Below are positions 35,208 to 44,185 of a stretch of 64,000 nt of DNA, in pieces. The DNA is from Rhodanobacter denitrificans. Its GTDB lineage: Bacteria; Pseudomonadota; Gammaproteobacteria; Xanthomonadales; Rhodanobacteraceae. Position 1 is the first letter of the stretch. Each line of letters opens with the position of its first letter. Below the pieces are notes generated by a model. The model was not told where the DNA came from and did no database searches. It worked only from the letters and a program-made list of their open reading frames with translations. The stretch lies in contig JAFIHF010000016.1 of the NCBI GenBank assembly GCA_017848855.1, positions 1 to 64,000 on the forward strand, written 5' to 3'. A program made the position numbers and the translations under genes.

Positions 35208-35984
35208 ATGCATACCCGTTTCGAACGCACCGGCGCGCTGACCGAGCTGGGCAGCTACCCGCAGTGGGCGCAGGACATGGTGGCCGATTGCGAACAGGCG
35301 AAGCAGGAGGTGATCGGCCACGAACTGTGGGCGCGGATGAGCGAGGCGCGCCTCGATGCGGCGTCCACGCGCAACTTCATGGTGGGCGTGTGGCCGGTGA
35401 TCGAGCGCTTCCCGGCCTACATGGCCCACAACCTGCTGAAGACCCGCTACGGCCGCAGCGCGGGCGACAACCTCGCCCGCCGCTGGCTGGTGCGCAACAT
35501 CCGCGTCGAGCAGAATCACGCCGAGTACTGGCTGAACTGGGCCGAGGGGGCCGGCGTGACGCAGGAGGAGGTGACGACGGGCAGGCCGCCGTCCGGGAGC
35601 CAGGCGCTCGCCGCGTGGTGCGAGGAGGTGAGCCGCGGCGGCGACCTGGCGGCGGGCATCGCCGCGACCAATTACGCCGTGGAGGGCGCCACCGGCGAAT
35701 GGTCGCAGCGGATCTACGCAAGCGAGGCCTACACGCAAAGCCTGCCGGAGCCGGGGCGCGGCAAGAGCCTGCGTTGGCTCCGGCTTCACGCCGCCTACGA
35801 CGATACTCACCCGTGGGAAGCGCTGGAGATCGTCTGCACCCTCGCCGGCATGGCGCCGGGCGCGGATCGGGTACGGCAGCTGGGAGAATGCGTGCGCCGC
35901 AGCTATACAAGCATGCGCATCACCCTGGACCATTGCATCGAGAGACAGGGCAAGTCGGGCGTGCGGGTGGGGGCCGCGGCTTGA
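35208..35984 (+). CDS. heme-oxygenase-like (TenA/PqqC-fold) iron-dependent oxidase
   Basis: A 258-residue all-helical protein. Metal-binding candidates lie in RVEQNHAEYWLNWAEG (E-x-x-H) and in AATNYAVEGATGEWSQ, the pattern of the heme-oxygenase-like diiron oxidase superfamily, which also contains TenA and PqqC. Members carry out varied oxidations; the substrate here is unknown. The ribosome site AAGGAG before the ATG at 35208 settles the start against an upstream in-frame ATG at 35088. Confidence 0.75.
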   Translation: MHTRFERTGALTELGSYPQWAQDMVADCEQAKQEVIGHELWARMSEARLDAASTRNFMVGVWPVIERFPAYMAHNLLKTRYGRSAGDNLARRWLVRNIRVEQNHAEYWLNWAEGAGVTQEEVTTGRPPSGSQALAAWCEEVSRGGDLAAGIAATNYAVEGATGEWSQRIYASEAYTQSLPEPGRGKSLRWLRLHAAYDDTHPWEALEIVCTLAGMAPGADRVRQLGECVRRSYTSMRITLDHCIERQGKSGVRVGAAA

Positions 35985-36047
35985 TTCTGAAGACATTCGA
36001 CCGGGTGGGCCGGAGCTTTCTGGCGCACTTGTTGCTTTAGAATCCGC

Positions 36048-38801
36048 ATGATGCGCAGCATGATTTCCAGTCAGCGAAGATCATTGTCGCAGCACCTGCT
36101 ACCACTGGCGATCGCGCTGGTGCTCGTGGTCGGCTCGACCTTGGCCCTGACTTGGGGAGCCCTGCAGATCCAGGTCACTCTCGCCGGTTTCCTCAACGGC
36201 GAGAGCGTCTGGTCGAAGGCGCAGAAACAGGCGGTGATCGACCTCAACGCCTATGCGCAGAGCGGCCGCGCCGAATGGCTGGCCCGTTACCGGAAGAACA
36301 TGGCGCTGCTCGCCTCGGACCGCCGGGCGCGCGACGCCATCGCCAGCGGCCATTACGAGCATGCCGAGGTCAGGCAGGCGTTCCTCGACGCGCACGTGAT
36401 CCCCTCGGCGGTCGACGGCATGATCTTCATGCTGCGGCATTTCCCGTCGGCGCCCTACATGAAGCAGGCCATCGGGGCGTGGTATTCGACCGACGCCACC
36501 CTCGACGAGCTGGACCGCATCGCCGACGAATTGCAGCGCGCCCATGCCGACGGCAGCGCCACGCCCGCGCTGGCGGCCGCGGCGCGCGAACGCATCGCGG
36601 CGGCGAACCGCTTCATCGAGCCGCGCAGCAACCTGTTCTCGTCGCAGATCGCCGACGGCGCGGCGTGGATCGGCAGCATGCTGTTCCTTACCGTGCTGGT
36701 GGCGGCCGCAGTCGCCTCGCTGCTGTGGCTGCGCATGGCGCGCCGCATCCTGCAGGGCATCCGCGGCAGCGAGGAGCGCTATCGCCTGCTGTTCGACAGC
36801 GCGAACGACGCGATCCTGATGATCGACGAAAGCCGCGGCCACATCCTGGAGGCGAACCACACCGCCAGGGCCTGGGTCGGCTGCAGCAAGGGCCTGCTGG
36901 AAGGGCGCCGCTTCGACGCGATCTTCGCCGGCGGGCTGCAGCCGCAGGCCCGGCAGCGGGGCAGCATCGGCGTGCTGCTGGCCGACGACGGCCACCGGCG
37001 TCCGGTGGAGATCGAGAGCAGCCTGGTCACCTGGGGCGGCCGCCAGGTGCGGCAGGCGATCGTGCGCGACATTTCCGAGCGCGTGACGATGGAGCGCGAG
37101 CGCCGGGTGGCCGCCGAGGCGCTGGCCGGCATCGCCGAGGGCGTGATCATCGCCGACGCCGAGCGCCGGGTGGTGTCGGTCAATGCCGCGCACGGCGAGA
37201 TCACCGGCTTCGACGCGCAGGCGCTGCTGGGCCGGCGTTTCGACGAAACCCGCCGCATGCCCGACGGCGAACCGCTGCCGGAATCGATCTGGATCGGGCT
37301 CGCGGGCGGCCGCCACTGGACCGGCGAGGTGCAGAGCCGGCGCCAGGACGGCAGCGTCTACCCCGAGCAGCTGAGCGTCAGCGCGATCCGCGACGCGCAG
37401 CACCAGGTGCTGCACTACGTGGCGGTGTTCAGCAACATCCACGCGGCCAAGGCGCAGCGGCAGCGGCTGGAATACATGGCCACGCACGACCCGCTGACCG
37501 GGCTGGCGAACCGCGTCGCGTTCGAGCGGCGCTGCAGCGCCGCGATCGCCGCCGCCTCGCGCACGCGCTGCGCGGTGGCGGTGCTGTTCATCGACCTGGA
37601 CGCGTTCAAGATCGTCAACGACAGCTACAGCCACGCGCTGGGCGACCGCGTGCTGCAGAAGATCGCCGAGCGGATCGGGCGGCAGCTGTCCGGCCACGAC
37701 GTGGCCGGGCGCATCGGCGGCGACGAGTTCACCGTGCTGCTGGACCGGCTCGAGCTGCGCGAGGACGCCGGCCTGGTGGCCGAGCGCCTGCTCGCCAGCC
37801 TGGCCGAACCGATCCTGGTGGAGGAATGCGAGATCGTGCTGAGCGCCAGCATCGGCATCGCCGGCTACCCGCTGGACGGCGGCGACGCGACCACGCTGAT
37901 CGCCAACGCCGACGCCGCGATGTACGCGGCCAAGAGCAGCGAGCGCAACACGCTGCGCTTCTACACGCCGATCATGCAGGCCGACGCGCGCCAGCGCCTG
38001 CAGCTGGTGTCGGAGCTGCGCCGCGCGCTGGCGAACAATGAATTCAGCCTGCGCTACCAGCCCAGCATGGATCTGCGCAGCGGCCGCATCGTGGCGGTGG
38101 AGGCGCTGCTGCGCTGGCAGCATCCGGAGCGCGGCGAACTGCCGCCGGGCGAGTTCGTGGCGGTGGCCGAGAGCCTCGGCCTGATCCGCCGCATCGACGA
38201 ATGGGTGCTGCGCACCGCCTGCGCGCAGATCCGCGACTGGGACCGCGCCGGCCTGCCGCCGATCCGCGTGGCGGTGAACGTGTCCGCGCGCTGGCTGGCG
38301 CATCCCGCCTTCGTCGAGGGGCTGGGGCGGGCGCTGCGCGAACACCAGGTCGCCCCGCAGCGGATGGTGCTGGAGATCACCGAAGGCGCCATGCTGGAGC
38401 TGGGCGACGACACCGAGCGCACCATGCGCGCGCTGCACGACCTGGGCATCGAGGTGGCGATCGACGACTTCGGCACCGGCTACTCCTCGATGGCCTACCT
38501 CAAGCTGCCCGCCGTGGCCTGGCTGAAGATCGACCGCTCCTTCGTCACCGGCCTGCCGCACGGCGCGAACGACGTGGCGATCGTCGAGGCGATGCTGGCG
38601 ATGGCGCGCAGCCTGGGCCTCAGCACCATCGCCGAGGGCATCGAGCACGAGGCCCAGCACGAGTTCCTGAAGAAGGCCGGCTGCGACGAGGGGCAGGGCT
38701 ACCTGTATGCCTATCCGCTGCCGCCGACGGCGATCGAGCGCATGTTCAACCCGCGCCCGGCGCCGGCGCGCCTGAGCCTGGTGCCGCCCAAGCGGCGGTA
38801 G
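36048..38801 (+). CDS. PAS-PAS-GGDEF-EAL cyclic-di-GMP protein
   Basis: A 917-residue membrane protein. Two transmembrane helices (about 15-45 and 205-230) enclose a helical periplasmic sensor region. Two PAS domains follow, then GGDEF near residue 556 (GRIGGDEFTVLLD) and EAL near residue 684 (VEALLRW). The GGDEF motif is intact, but the inhibitory RxxD site five residues before it is replaced by SGHD. The EAL domain keeps its metal and catalytic residues (NVSARWL, DDFGTGYSS, KIDRSF, EGQGYL), so both synthesis and breakdown of c-di-GMP are possible. No neighbour shows what it controls. Confidence 0.94.
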   Translation: MMRSMISSQRRSLSQHLLPLAIALVLVVGSTLALTWGALQIQVTLAGFLNGESVWSKAQKQAVIDLNAYAQSGRAEWLARYRKNMALLASDRRARDAIASGHYEHAEVRQAFLDAHVIPSAVDGMIFMLRHFPSAPYMKQAIGAWYSTDATLDELDRIADELQRAHADGSATPALAAAARERIAAANRFIEPRSNLFSSQIADGAAWIGSMLFLTVLVAAAVASLLWLRMARRILQGIRGSEERYRLLFDSANDAILMIDESRGHILEANHTARAWVGCSKGLLEGRRFDAIFAGGLQPQARQRGSIGVLLADDGHRRPVEIESSLVTWGGRQVRQAIVRDISERVTMERERRVAAEALAGIAEGVIIADAERRVVSVNAAHGEITGFDAQALLGRRFDETRRMPDGEPLPESIWIGLAGGRHWTGEVQSRRQDGSVYPEQLSVSAIRDAQHQVLHYVAVFSNIHAAKAQRQRLEYMATHDPLTGLANRVAFERRCSAAIAAASRTRCAVAVLFIDLDAFKIVNDSYSHALGDRVLQKIAERIGRQLSGHDVAGRIGGDEFTVLLDRLELREDAGLVAERLLASLAEPILVEECEIVLSASIGIAGYPLDGGDATTLIANADAAMYAAKSSERNTLRFYTPIMQADARQRLQLVSELRRALANNEFSLRYQPSMDLRSGRIVAVEALLRWQHPERGELPPGEFVAVAESLGLIRRIDEWVLRTACAQIRDWDRAGLPPIRVAVNVSARWLAHPAFVEGLGRALREHQVAPQRMVLEITEGAMLELGDDTERTMRALHDLGIEVAIDDFGTGYSSMAYLKLPAVAWLKIDRSFVTGLPHGANDVAIVEAMLAMARSLGLSTIAEGIEHEAQHEFLKKAGCDEGQGYLYAYPLPPTAIERMFNPRPAPARLSLVPPKRR

Positions 38802-38813
38802 CGCCGCCTGCAC

Positions 38814-39488
38814 CTATCGCGTGTACAGCGCCGGGAACCACAGCCGCAGGTTGGCGAGCTTGGGCGCGTCGTAGATCGCGATGTAGGGCTCGTGCGGGTG
38901 GCGGCTGGCGTAGTCCTGGTGCCAGCCCTCGGCCGGGTAGAACGCCGTGAGCGGCGCCAGCTGGGTGACGATGGGCGCGGCGTAGATCCCGGCCTTGCCC
39001 AGCTGCGCGAGATAGGCTCCGGCGATGCGCTGCTGCTCGGGGTTCGCGTAGAAGATCACCGAGCGGTACTGCGTGCCGCTGTCCGGTCCCTGCCGGTTCA
39101 ATTCGGTGGGGTTGGTGGCGACCGAGAAGAACACCTGCAGCAGCTGGCCATAGCTCACCTCGGCCGGATCGAACAGCAGCTTCACCGATTCGGCGTGGCC
39201 GGTGTCGCCCGTGCTGACCAGATCGTAGCGCGCGGTGGCGGCGCTGCCGCCGCTGTAGCCGGCCCAGGTTTTGTGCACGCCCTTGACGTGCTCGAACACC
39301 GCCTGCACGCCCCAGAAACAGCCGCCCGCGAACACCGCGACTTGTTCGCCGTGCGTGGTGGCGTGCGGCGCATCCACTGTCGGTGCCGGCAGTTTCGCGG
39401 CGGCCGCGGGCGGCAGCGCGCAGGCGCCGAGCAGGCCCAGGGCGAGTGCGGCGGCCAGGGTGCGAAGGGAAGGGCGGCAGGCGGACAT
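38814..39488 (-). CDS. msrA: peptide methionine sulfoxide reductase A, lipoprotein form
   Basis: A 224-residue MsrA with the catalytic GGCFWG motif (Cys57). It starts with a lipoprotein signal ending LLGAC (Cys23), so it is anchored in the envelope, unlike cytoplasmic MsrA. Substrate residues are in GHAESVKLLFDP and WHQDY. It reduces methionine-S-sulfoxide in oxidised proteins using thiols. It is convergent with the c-di-GMP gene, 12 bases apart. Confidence 0.93.
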   Translation of the reverse strand: MSACRPSLRTLAAALALGLLGACALPPAAAAKLPAPTVDAPHATTHGEQVAVFAGGCFWGVQAVFEHVKGVHKTWAGYSGGSAATARYDLVSTGDTGHAESVKLLFDPAEVSYGQLLQVFFSVATNPTELNRQGPDSGTQYRSVIFYANPEQQRIAGAYLAQLGKAGIYAAPIVTQLAPLTAFYPAEGWHQDYASRHPHEPYIAIYDAPKLANLRLWFPALYTR

Positions 39489-39595
39489 GGCGGACCTCGC
39501 GCGGATGCTTCGCTCGTTATTCGTCGGCAGGAGCGCAGCGGTTACCTGCGCGCCATGCCCGATGCTACCGTGCCCGCTCCATCGGGAGTTTCCGC

Positions 39596-40420
39596 ATGTC
39601 CGACGCGATCGACCTGGATGCCTACCTGCGGCGCATCGACTGGCACGGTGCGCTGGCCCCCGACCTGCCGACGCTGCGCGCGCTGGCGGTGGCGCATGCG
39701 GCGGCGATCCCGTTCGAGAACCTCGATCCGCTGCGCGGCGTGCCGGTGCGGCTGGAACTCGCCGCGCTCGAGCGCAAGCTGCTGCACGAAGGCCGCGGCG
39801 GCTACTGCTTCGAGCAGAACCTGCTGTTCGCCGCCGCGTTGCGCGCGATCGGTTTCGACGTGCACGGCCTGATCGCGCGCGTGCTGTGGAACCAGCCGGA
39901 GGATGCGGTCACCGCGCAGACCCACATGCTGCTGCGGGTGGCGGCGCACGGCGAAAGCTGGCTCGCCGACGTGGGTTTCGGCAGCATGACCCTGACCGGC
40001 GCGCTGCATCTGGAAGCCGGCACGGCGCAGGCCACCGCGCTGGAGCCGTTCCGGCTGCTGGAGCAGGGTGGCGAGTGGCGCATGCAGGCCTGCGTGCGCG
40101 GCGACTGGCTGACGCTGTACCGCTTCGACCTGCAGCCGCGCGAACCCATCGACTACGTGCTGGCGAACCACTACGTCTCCACCTACCCGTCGTCGAACTT
40201 CGTGCAGCACCTGATCGCGGCGCGCACCCTGCGCGACCGCCGGCTGACCCTGCGCGACCGCGAATTCACCGTGCGCCGACCCGGCGCGGAACCCGAGCGG
40301 CACACGCTGCGCGACGGCGCGGCCATGTGCCGCGTGCTGGAGCAGGAGTTCGGGCTGCGCCTGCCGGATCGCGCCGCGCTGGAGCGGCGTCTGGATGCGT
40401 TGCCAGTCAATCGAATGTAA
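39596..40420 (+). CDS. nat: arylamine N-acetyltransferase
   Basis: A 274-residue NAT. The catalytic triad is Cys71 in RGGYCFEQN, His110 in AQTHMLL and Asp125 in LADVGFG. It transfers acetyl (or another acyl) from CoA to arylamines and hydrazines. Length and motifs match the family throughout. It is divergent from msrA with 107 bases between starts, and is probably transcribed alone. Confidence 0.95.
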   Translation: MSDAIDLDAYLRRIDWHGALAPDLPTLRALAVAHAAAIPFENLDPLRGVPVRLELAALERKLLHEGRGGYCFEQNLLFAAALRAIGFDVHGLIARVLWNQPEDAVTAQTHMLLRVAAHGESWLADVGFGSMTLTGALHLEAGTAQATALEPFRLLEQGGEWRMQACVRGDWLTLYRFDLQPREPIDYVLANHYVSTYPSSNFVQHLIAARTLRDRRLTLRDREFTVRRPGAEPERHTLRDGAAMCRVLEQEFGLRLPDRAALERRLDALPVNRM

Positions 40421-40421
40421 T

Positions 40422-40488
40422 GGGAGCGCACCCTGTGCGCGATCAAGCCTTTCGCCCAAGTCCCATCGCGCACAGGGTGCGCTCCTAC
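40422..40488. repeat. pair of inverted REPs (BIME)
   Basis: GGGAGCGCACCCTGTGCGCGA at 40422-40442 faces its inverse, ending GCGCTCCTAC, at 40465-40488, with about 22 bases between. The left unit has lost the GTAG head. It begins 2 bases after the nat stop codon and may serve as its transcript end. Confidence 0.8.
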
Positions 40489-40561
40489 GGGACGTATTGG
40501 CGCTACGTCCAGTGGGGCGTGCGCGGCCTGCACCAGCTTGGCGTATCGCGCGTCCCCTCGC

Positions 40562-41257
40562 TCAATCGGAAAACACCGCAAACCCCTTCTTGCCGTTCCG
40601 GTCGATGTCCTTGCCGCAGTCGTCGACATCCTTCTGCGTCATCGTGGCGTAGGGCTGGAACGCGGGCATGGCGGCGGCGAGTTTCTGCTGCGCGGCGAGC
40701 AGGTCGGGCATGCGTTTGCACAGCTGCATGGCGGCGGCCTGGATCTTGTCGGTCTGCGGCTTGATGCTGGCCTCGATCTCCTTGTCGTTCTTGCCGGCGA
40801 GCGCGCCGAGGATCGCTTCGCGGGCCGCGTTGACGCCGAGCTCCGCGCCGCTGGAGCCGATGTCCATGCCGGCCTCGGCGATGCCGACGATCTGCTGGCG
40901 GTAGTCCAGCAGCAGCGCGTGCTGCGCGGGCGTGGCATCGACCTGCTTGCCCGCGATCAGCAGCTCGCCCTGCGGGGTGATCTGCGCCTTGGGCAGCTTG
41001 CTGGCGCTGTCGTGGTGATCCTTGCCGATGTGGACGTTGTTGATGTCGATGTTCTGGGTGAGCAGTTCCTGCTTGGCCTGCGCGATGCCTTTCTGCACTT
41101 CGCCGGCGATGAAGGACGGAGACGTCTTCTGCCGGACTTCCTTCGCGGCCTGGGCCATGTCGCTGCCGGCACCGCTATCGGACGACTGGCTGCAGGCCGC
41201 GAGCGGCAGCAGCAGGGCCAGTGCGAGGGCGCCGGTGGTGATCGCGTTGCTTTTCAT
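40562..41257 (-). CDS. lipoprotein, YggN/DUF2884-like (tentative)
   Basis: A 231-residue lipoprotein: MKSNAITTGALALALLLPLAAC gives Cys22. The core ITPQGELLIAGKQVDATPAQ followed by HALLLDYRQQ resembles the YggN (DUF2884) family of exported proteins. The rest is helical and charged, with cysteines at KRMPD and VDDCGKD segments. The ATG is 34 bases from the end of the ABC permease gene on the same strand, so it is probably the last gene of that operon. Confidence 0.65.
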   Translation of the reverse strand: MKSNAITTGALALALLLPLAACSQSSDSGAGSDMAQAAKEVRQKTSPSFIAGEVQKGIAQAKQELLTQNIDINNVHIGKDHHDSASKLPKAQITPQGELLIAGKQVDATPAQHALLLDYRQQIVGIAEAGMDIGSSGAELGVNAAREAILGALAGKNDKEIEASIKPQTDKIQAAAMQLCKRMPDLLAAQQKLAAAMPAFQPYATMTQKDVDDCGKDIDRNGKKGFAVFSD

Positions 41258-41291
41258 CGTGTGTGTCTCCCCGGGCGGGTTCGGTGGGATA

Positions 41292-42263
41292 TCAGGTGTC
41301 GTCGCGCCAGCGGCGCAGCCAGATCGCGCCGAGGATCATCACGGCACCGGCGCCGGCATCGATCCAGAGCGACGGCGCGGCCAGGGCGCTGTAGGCGTTG
41401 TCCAGGTAGATGAGGTCCATTGCGTGTGCCATGCCGCCGCCCAGGTTGTCCAGGTTCATGTAGCCCAGCCAGCCACCGGGGAACGCGCTGAGCAGGAAGC
41501 GCCCCACGATGTGCTCCCAGTACCAGTCGCTGGCGTTGGCGCTGCCCAGCAGGTGGAACCAGCCGAGCACGACGCCGATCACCACCGGCAAGGCGACGGC
41601 CCAGCGGATCGGCTTGCTGCGCGACCAGGCTGAGCACAGCAGCAGCCAGCCCATGGTGGGCAGCGACCACAGGAAATACAGCGGGATGGTGCCGATCAGC
41701 GCGCCGGTGATGCGGAACGGATGCGCCAGGGTAAGGAGGTGCCACACGCCGACGCCGTGCAGCGAGAGCGTGATCGCGTACATCACCAGCATCAGCAAGC
41801 CGGTAACGACGCCGCAGACCACGGCGATGGCCGGTGCCAGCACGGTGGCGGCGGCGAGCTTGGAAAGCACCGTGGCGGTGTCCGAAACCGGCAGCGATTT
41901 CCAGAACAGGATGCTCCGGTCGTTGCGGTCGTCGTACAGCGCACCCAGGCAATAGAAGAACACCACGAAGCCCATCACGATACTGATCAGCGCGGTGGTG
42001 GAGAACGTCATCATGTCCAGGCCGGCGCCGATTTTCGCCATGTCGCCTTGAGCGAGCGCGCGGTTGAACAGGTTGAGATTGTTCGACGGCTCCCACGTGA
42101 TGCCGTGGCGCACGCGCAGTACCTCGCCGGTGACGATGCCCATCAGGTTCAGCAGCAGGAAAATGCCGCCGGTGATCACCGGCGCCCACAGGAAGCCGCC
42201 GCGGTGTTCCCAGAATTCGCGTTTCACCAGCCAGTACATTTCGTTCAGAACCGGGGTCTTCAT
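41292..42263 (-). CDS. ABC transporter permease
   Basis: A 323-residue membrane protein of about six transmembrane helices (for example VITGGIFLLLNLMGIVTG and TTALISIVMGFVVFFYC), with the loop GALYDDRNDRSILFWKSLPV typical of ABC-2-type permeases. Its ATG overlaps the stop of the ATPase gene as ATGA. The substrate is unknown; with the ATPase and GntR regulator it resembles YtrA-regulated exporters linked to cell-envelope stress. Confidence 0.88.
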   Translation of the reverse strand: MKTPVLNEMYWLVKREFWEHRGGFLWAPVITGGIFLLLNLMGIVTGEVLRVRHGITWEPSNNLNLFNRALAQGDMAKIGAGLDMMTFSTTALISIVMGFVVFFYCLGALYDDRNDRSILFWKSLPVSDTATVLSKLAAATVLAPAIAVVCGVVTGLLMLVMYAITLSLHGVGVWHLLTLAHPFRITGALIGTIPLYFLWSLPTMGWLLLCSAWSRSKPIRWAVALPVVIGVVLGWFHLLGSANASDWYWEHIVGRFLLSAFPGGWLGYMNLDNLGGGMAHAMDLIYLDNAYSALAAPSLWIDAGAGAVMILGAIWLRRWRDDT

Positions 42264-43129
42264 GCGTAGGTCCCTTTCATGGTGGCGACGAACAGGTCGC
42301 TGACGGCGGGGCGGCGGATCTCGCCCAGCGCTTCCAGTTGCGCGCGCGCCACGCCGTCGAACAGGAAGATGCTCTTGCCGAACACCTGGCGCTCGTCGAT
42401 GGGTTTCAGCGCGCGTGCTGCGGCGGCGCGGTCGGCGCCCACCATCACCTCGGCGAAGCGCTCGCCCACCGCGTCCATGTCGGCGTCGAGCACGATGCGG
42501 CCGTCGCGGATGAACATCAGGTCGGTGAGGATGTGCTCCACTTCCTCCACCTGGTGGGTGGTGACGATGATGGTCTTGTCCTCGTCGAAGTAGTCTTCCA
42601 AGAGGCTCTGGTAGAACTGCTTGCGGTAGAGGATGTCCAGGCCCAGTGTGGGTTCGTCCAGCACCAGCAGGCGCGCGTCGATCGCCATCACCAGGGCCAG
42701 GTGCAGCTGCACGATCATGCCCTTGGACATCTGCTTGACGCGCTGCTCGGGCGTGAGCTTGGTGCGGGCGAGGAAGGCCTCGCACTTCTTGCGGTCGAAG
42801 CGCGGGTGCACGTGGGCGACGAAGTCCACCGCCTCGCGCACGCGGATCCAGCGCGGCAGCACGGCGACGTCGGCGATGAAGCAGACCTGTTCCATCAGCT
42901 TGCCGCGCTCCTTGCGCGGGTCGAGGCCGAGCACGGAAAGCTCGCCCTGGAAATCGGTGAGGCCGAGGATGGCCTTCAGTGCGGTGGTCTTGCCGGCGCC
43001 GTTCGGGCCGATCAGGCCCACGATGCGGCCGGGGGCGATCTCGAAGCTGGCGTGGCCCAGCGCGGCGGTGTTCTTGTAGCGCTTGGTGAGGCCGCGGGCG
43101 ACGACGACGGCATTGGCGACGGCGCTCAT
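42260..43129 (-). CDS. ABC transporter ATP-binding protein
   Basis: A 289-residue ABC ATPase. Walker A GLIGPNGAGKTT, Walker B LLVLDEPTLGLD, the switch His in IVTTHQVEEVEH. The signature is degenerate, MSKGMIVQL instead of LSGGQ, as in several YtrB-type subunits. Overlaps its neighbours by 4 nt at both ends: start with gntR, stop with the permease. It would power the permease in export. Confidence 0.92.
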   Translation of the reverse strand: MSAVANAVVVARGLTKRYKNTAALGHASFEIAPGRIVGLIGPNGAGKTTALKAILGLTDFQGELSVLGLDPRKERGKLMEQVCFIADVAVLPRWIRVREAVDFVAHVHPRFDRKKCEAFLARTKLTPEQRVKQMSKGMIVQLHLALVMAIDARLLVLDEPTLGLDILYRKQFYQSLLEDYFDEDKTIIVTTHQVEEVEHILTDLMFIRDGRIVLDADMDAVGERFAEVMVGADRAAAARALKPIDERQVFGKSIFLFDGVARAQLEALGEIRRPAVSDLFVATMKGTYA

Positions 43130-43500
43130 GCGGGCTTCTCCGGTTCGGCCTGCGTCTCGCGCAGCAGGGTCTTCAGGTCCAGGCCCAGCCGCTGCAGGCG
43201 GGCGTACAGCGCGGGCCACTCCTCGCGCAGGAAACGCTCGCGCTCGGATTTCAAGAGTTCTTCGCGCGCTCCTTCGATGACAAACATGCCCAAGCCCCTC
43301 CTTTTCTCAACCAAGCGTTCGTCGACCAGTTCCTGGTACGCCTTGGATACGGTCAGCGGATTGATCTGGAAATCCGCGGCCACCTGGCGCACCGACGGCA
43401 GCGGGTCGCCCTCGTTCAAGGCGCCATCCAGGATCATCGCCACCACGCGTTGGTGCAGTTGGCGATAGATCGGGATGCTGTCGTTCCAGGTGATGGTCAT
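43126..43500 (-). CDS. GntR-family transcriptional regulator (YtrA subfamily)
   Basis: A 124-residue regulator with a GntR winged helix (PIYRQLHQRVVAMILDGAL, LPSVRQVAADFQINPLTVSK) and only a short helical C-terminal part, as in the YtrA subfamily. It begins IPIYRQL, the family hallmark. It lies in the operon of the ABC genes and probably represses the promoter/operator upstream at 43921-43961. It overlaps the ATPase gene by ATGA. Confidence 0.93.
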   Translation of the reverse strand: MTITWNDSIPIYRQLHQRVVAMILDGALNEGDPLPSVRQVAADFQINPLTVSKAYQELVDERLVEKRRGLGMFVIEGAREELLKSERERFLREEWPALYARLQRLGLDLKTLLRETQAEPEKPA

Positions 43501-43503
43501 GGA

Positions 43504-43890
43504 TCATTCCTTGCTGCTTGCAATGCCGGCCGTCGAAGTGCCAAACGAATAGTAGGGCATGGCCAACTGCGCCCCGAGCCGCGCGGCGCTGCCGCCGTCG
43601 GGCAGGGTGGCGGCGCCCACCGCGGCGTGTTCCAGCAGGGCCGCGGCCTTCAACTCGGCGGCGGTGGGAGTCACCTCGACCGCGGGCAGGTTGGTCACGT
43701 GGATGCCGTCGATCCAGCCGACCCGGGGTGCCACCGGGCCGGGCAGGCTCACCATGGCCAGGGTCAGGCCGGTCATCACCAGGGCGGCGGCGGAGGCGAT
43801 CCAGCGCCGGGCGGGGACCAGGGTGGAGACGAAGACGTCGTCGGCGACGACGGCGGTGCGGTTCGTGCGGGACTCGTGCTTCGCGTTCAT
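43504..43890 (-). CDS. small single-pass membrane protein at the head of the gntR-ABC operon
   Basis: A 128-residue protein I do not recognise. It has one hydrophobic helix (WIASAAALVMTGLTLAMVSL, residues about 30-50) and an Ala-rich tail of about 80 residues. The ribosome site AAAGGAG precedes the ATG at 43890; longer upstream readings cross the promoter. Its stop is 3 bases before the GntR start, so it is the first gene of the operon and is likely made at the same time as the transporter. Confidence 0.65.
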   Translation of the reverse strand: MNAKHESRTNRTAVVADDVFVSTLVPARRWIASAAALVMTGLTLAMVSLPGPVAPRVGWIDGIHVTNLPAVEVTPTAAELKAAALLEHAAVGAATLPDGGSAARLGAQLAMPYYSFGTSTAGIASSKE

Positions 43891-43920
43891 GGCGGCTCTC
43901 CTTTGGTGAGCTCGTTGACC

Positions 43921-43944
43921 AGTGTTGTAGTGAACTATAACACT
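43921..43944 (-). promoter_or_regulatory. GntR (YtrA-type) operator
   Basis: AGTGTTGTAGT (43921-43931), two bases, then ACTATAACACT (43934-43944): an 11-bp inverted repeat with one mismatch, centred on the -10 region. YtrA-type regulators bind GT-rich/AC-rich palindromes of this kind. The operator overlaps the -10 and start site of the promoter of the operon, the classical place for repression. Confidence 0.7.
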
Positions 43945-43961
43945 GAAACTTGGGCCGTCAA
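43934..43961 (-). promoter_or_regulatory. sigma-70 promoter of the gntR-ABC operon
   Basis: On the minus strand TTGACG (43961-43956), a 16-base spacer and TATAGT (43939-43934), differing from consensus by one base in each hexamer. Transcription would start near 43927, about 37 bases before the first gene. It overlaps the palindrome at 43921-43944. Confidence 0.75.
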
Positions 43962-44015
43962 GCGGAACCCGCAGGTTTCGCAACATGACTGATGGCAGGG
44001 GAGCAGAAGCATCAG

Positions 44016-44070
44016 GTAGGTCGGGCTTCAGCCCAACATGCCACGCCAGTCGGGATGAATCCCGACCCAC
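44016..44070. repeat. two GTCGGG-type palindromes
   Basis: A GTAGGTCGGGCTTCAGCCCAA copy (44016 onwards) and an inverted GTCGGGATGAATCCCGAC copy (44049-44066). Same family as 5509-5611. They lie between the divergent gntR-ABC operon and lysR gene. Confidence 0.65.
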
Positions 44071-44185
44071 GGAGCTGGCGTGAGTGCAGCACCAAGGCAG
44101 GTGTGCCGATTTTTTAGATATATTCGGAACAATCCAGCGCTGAATCGGCGGGATTTCAAGCAATCGTTCCGGAAAGGAAACGCCC

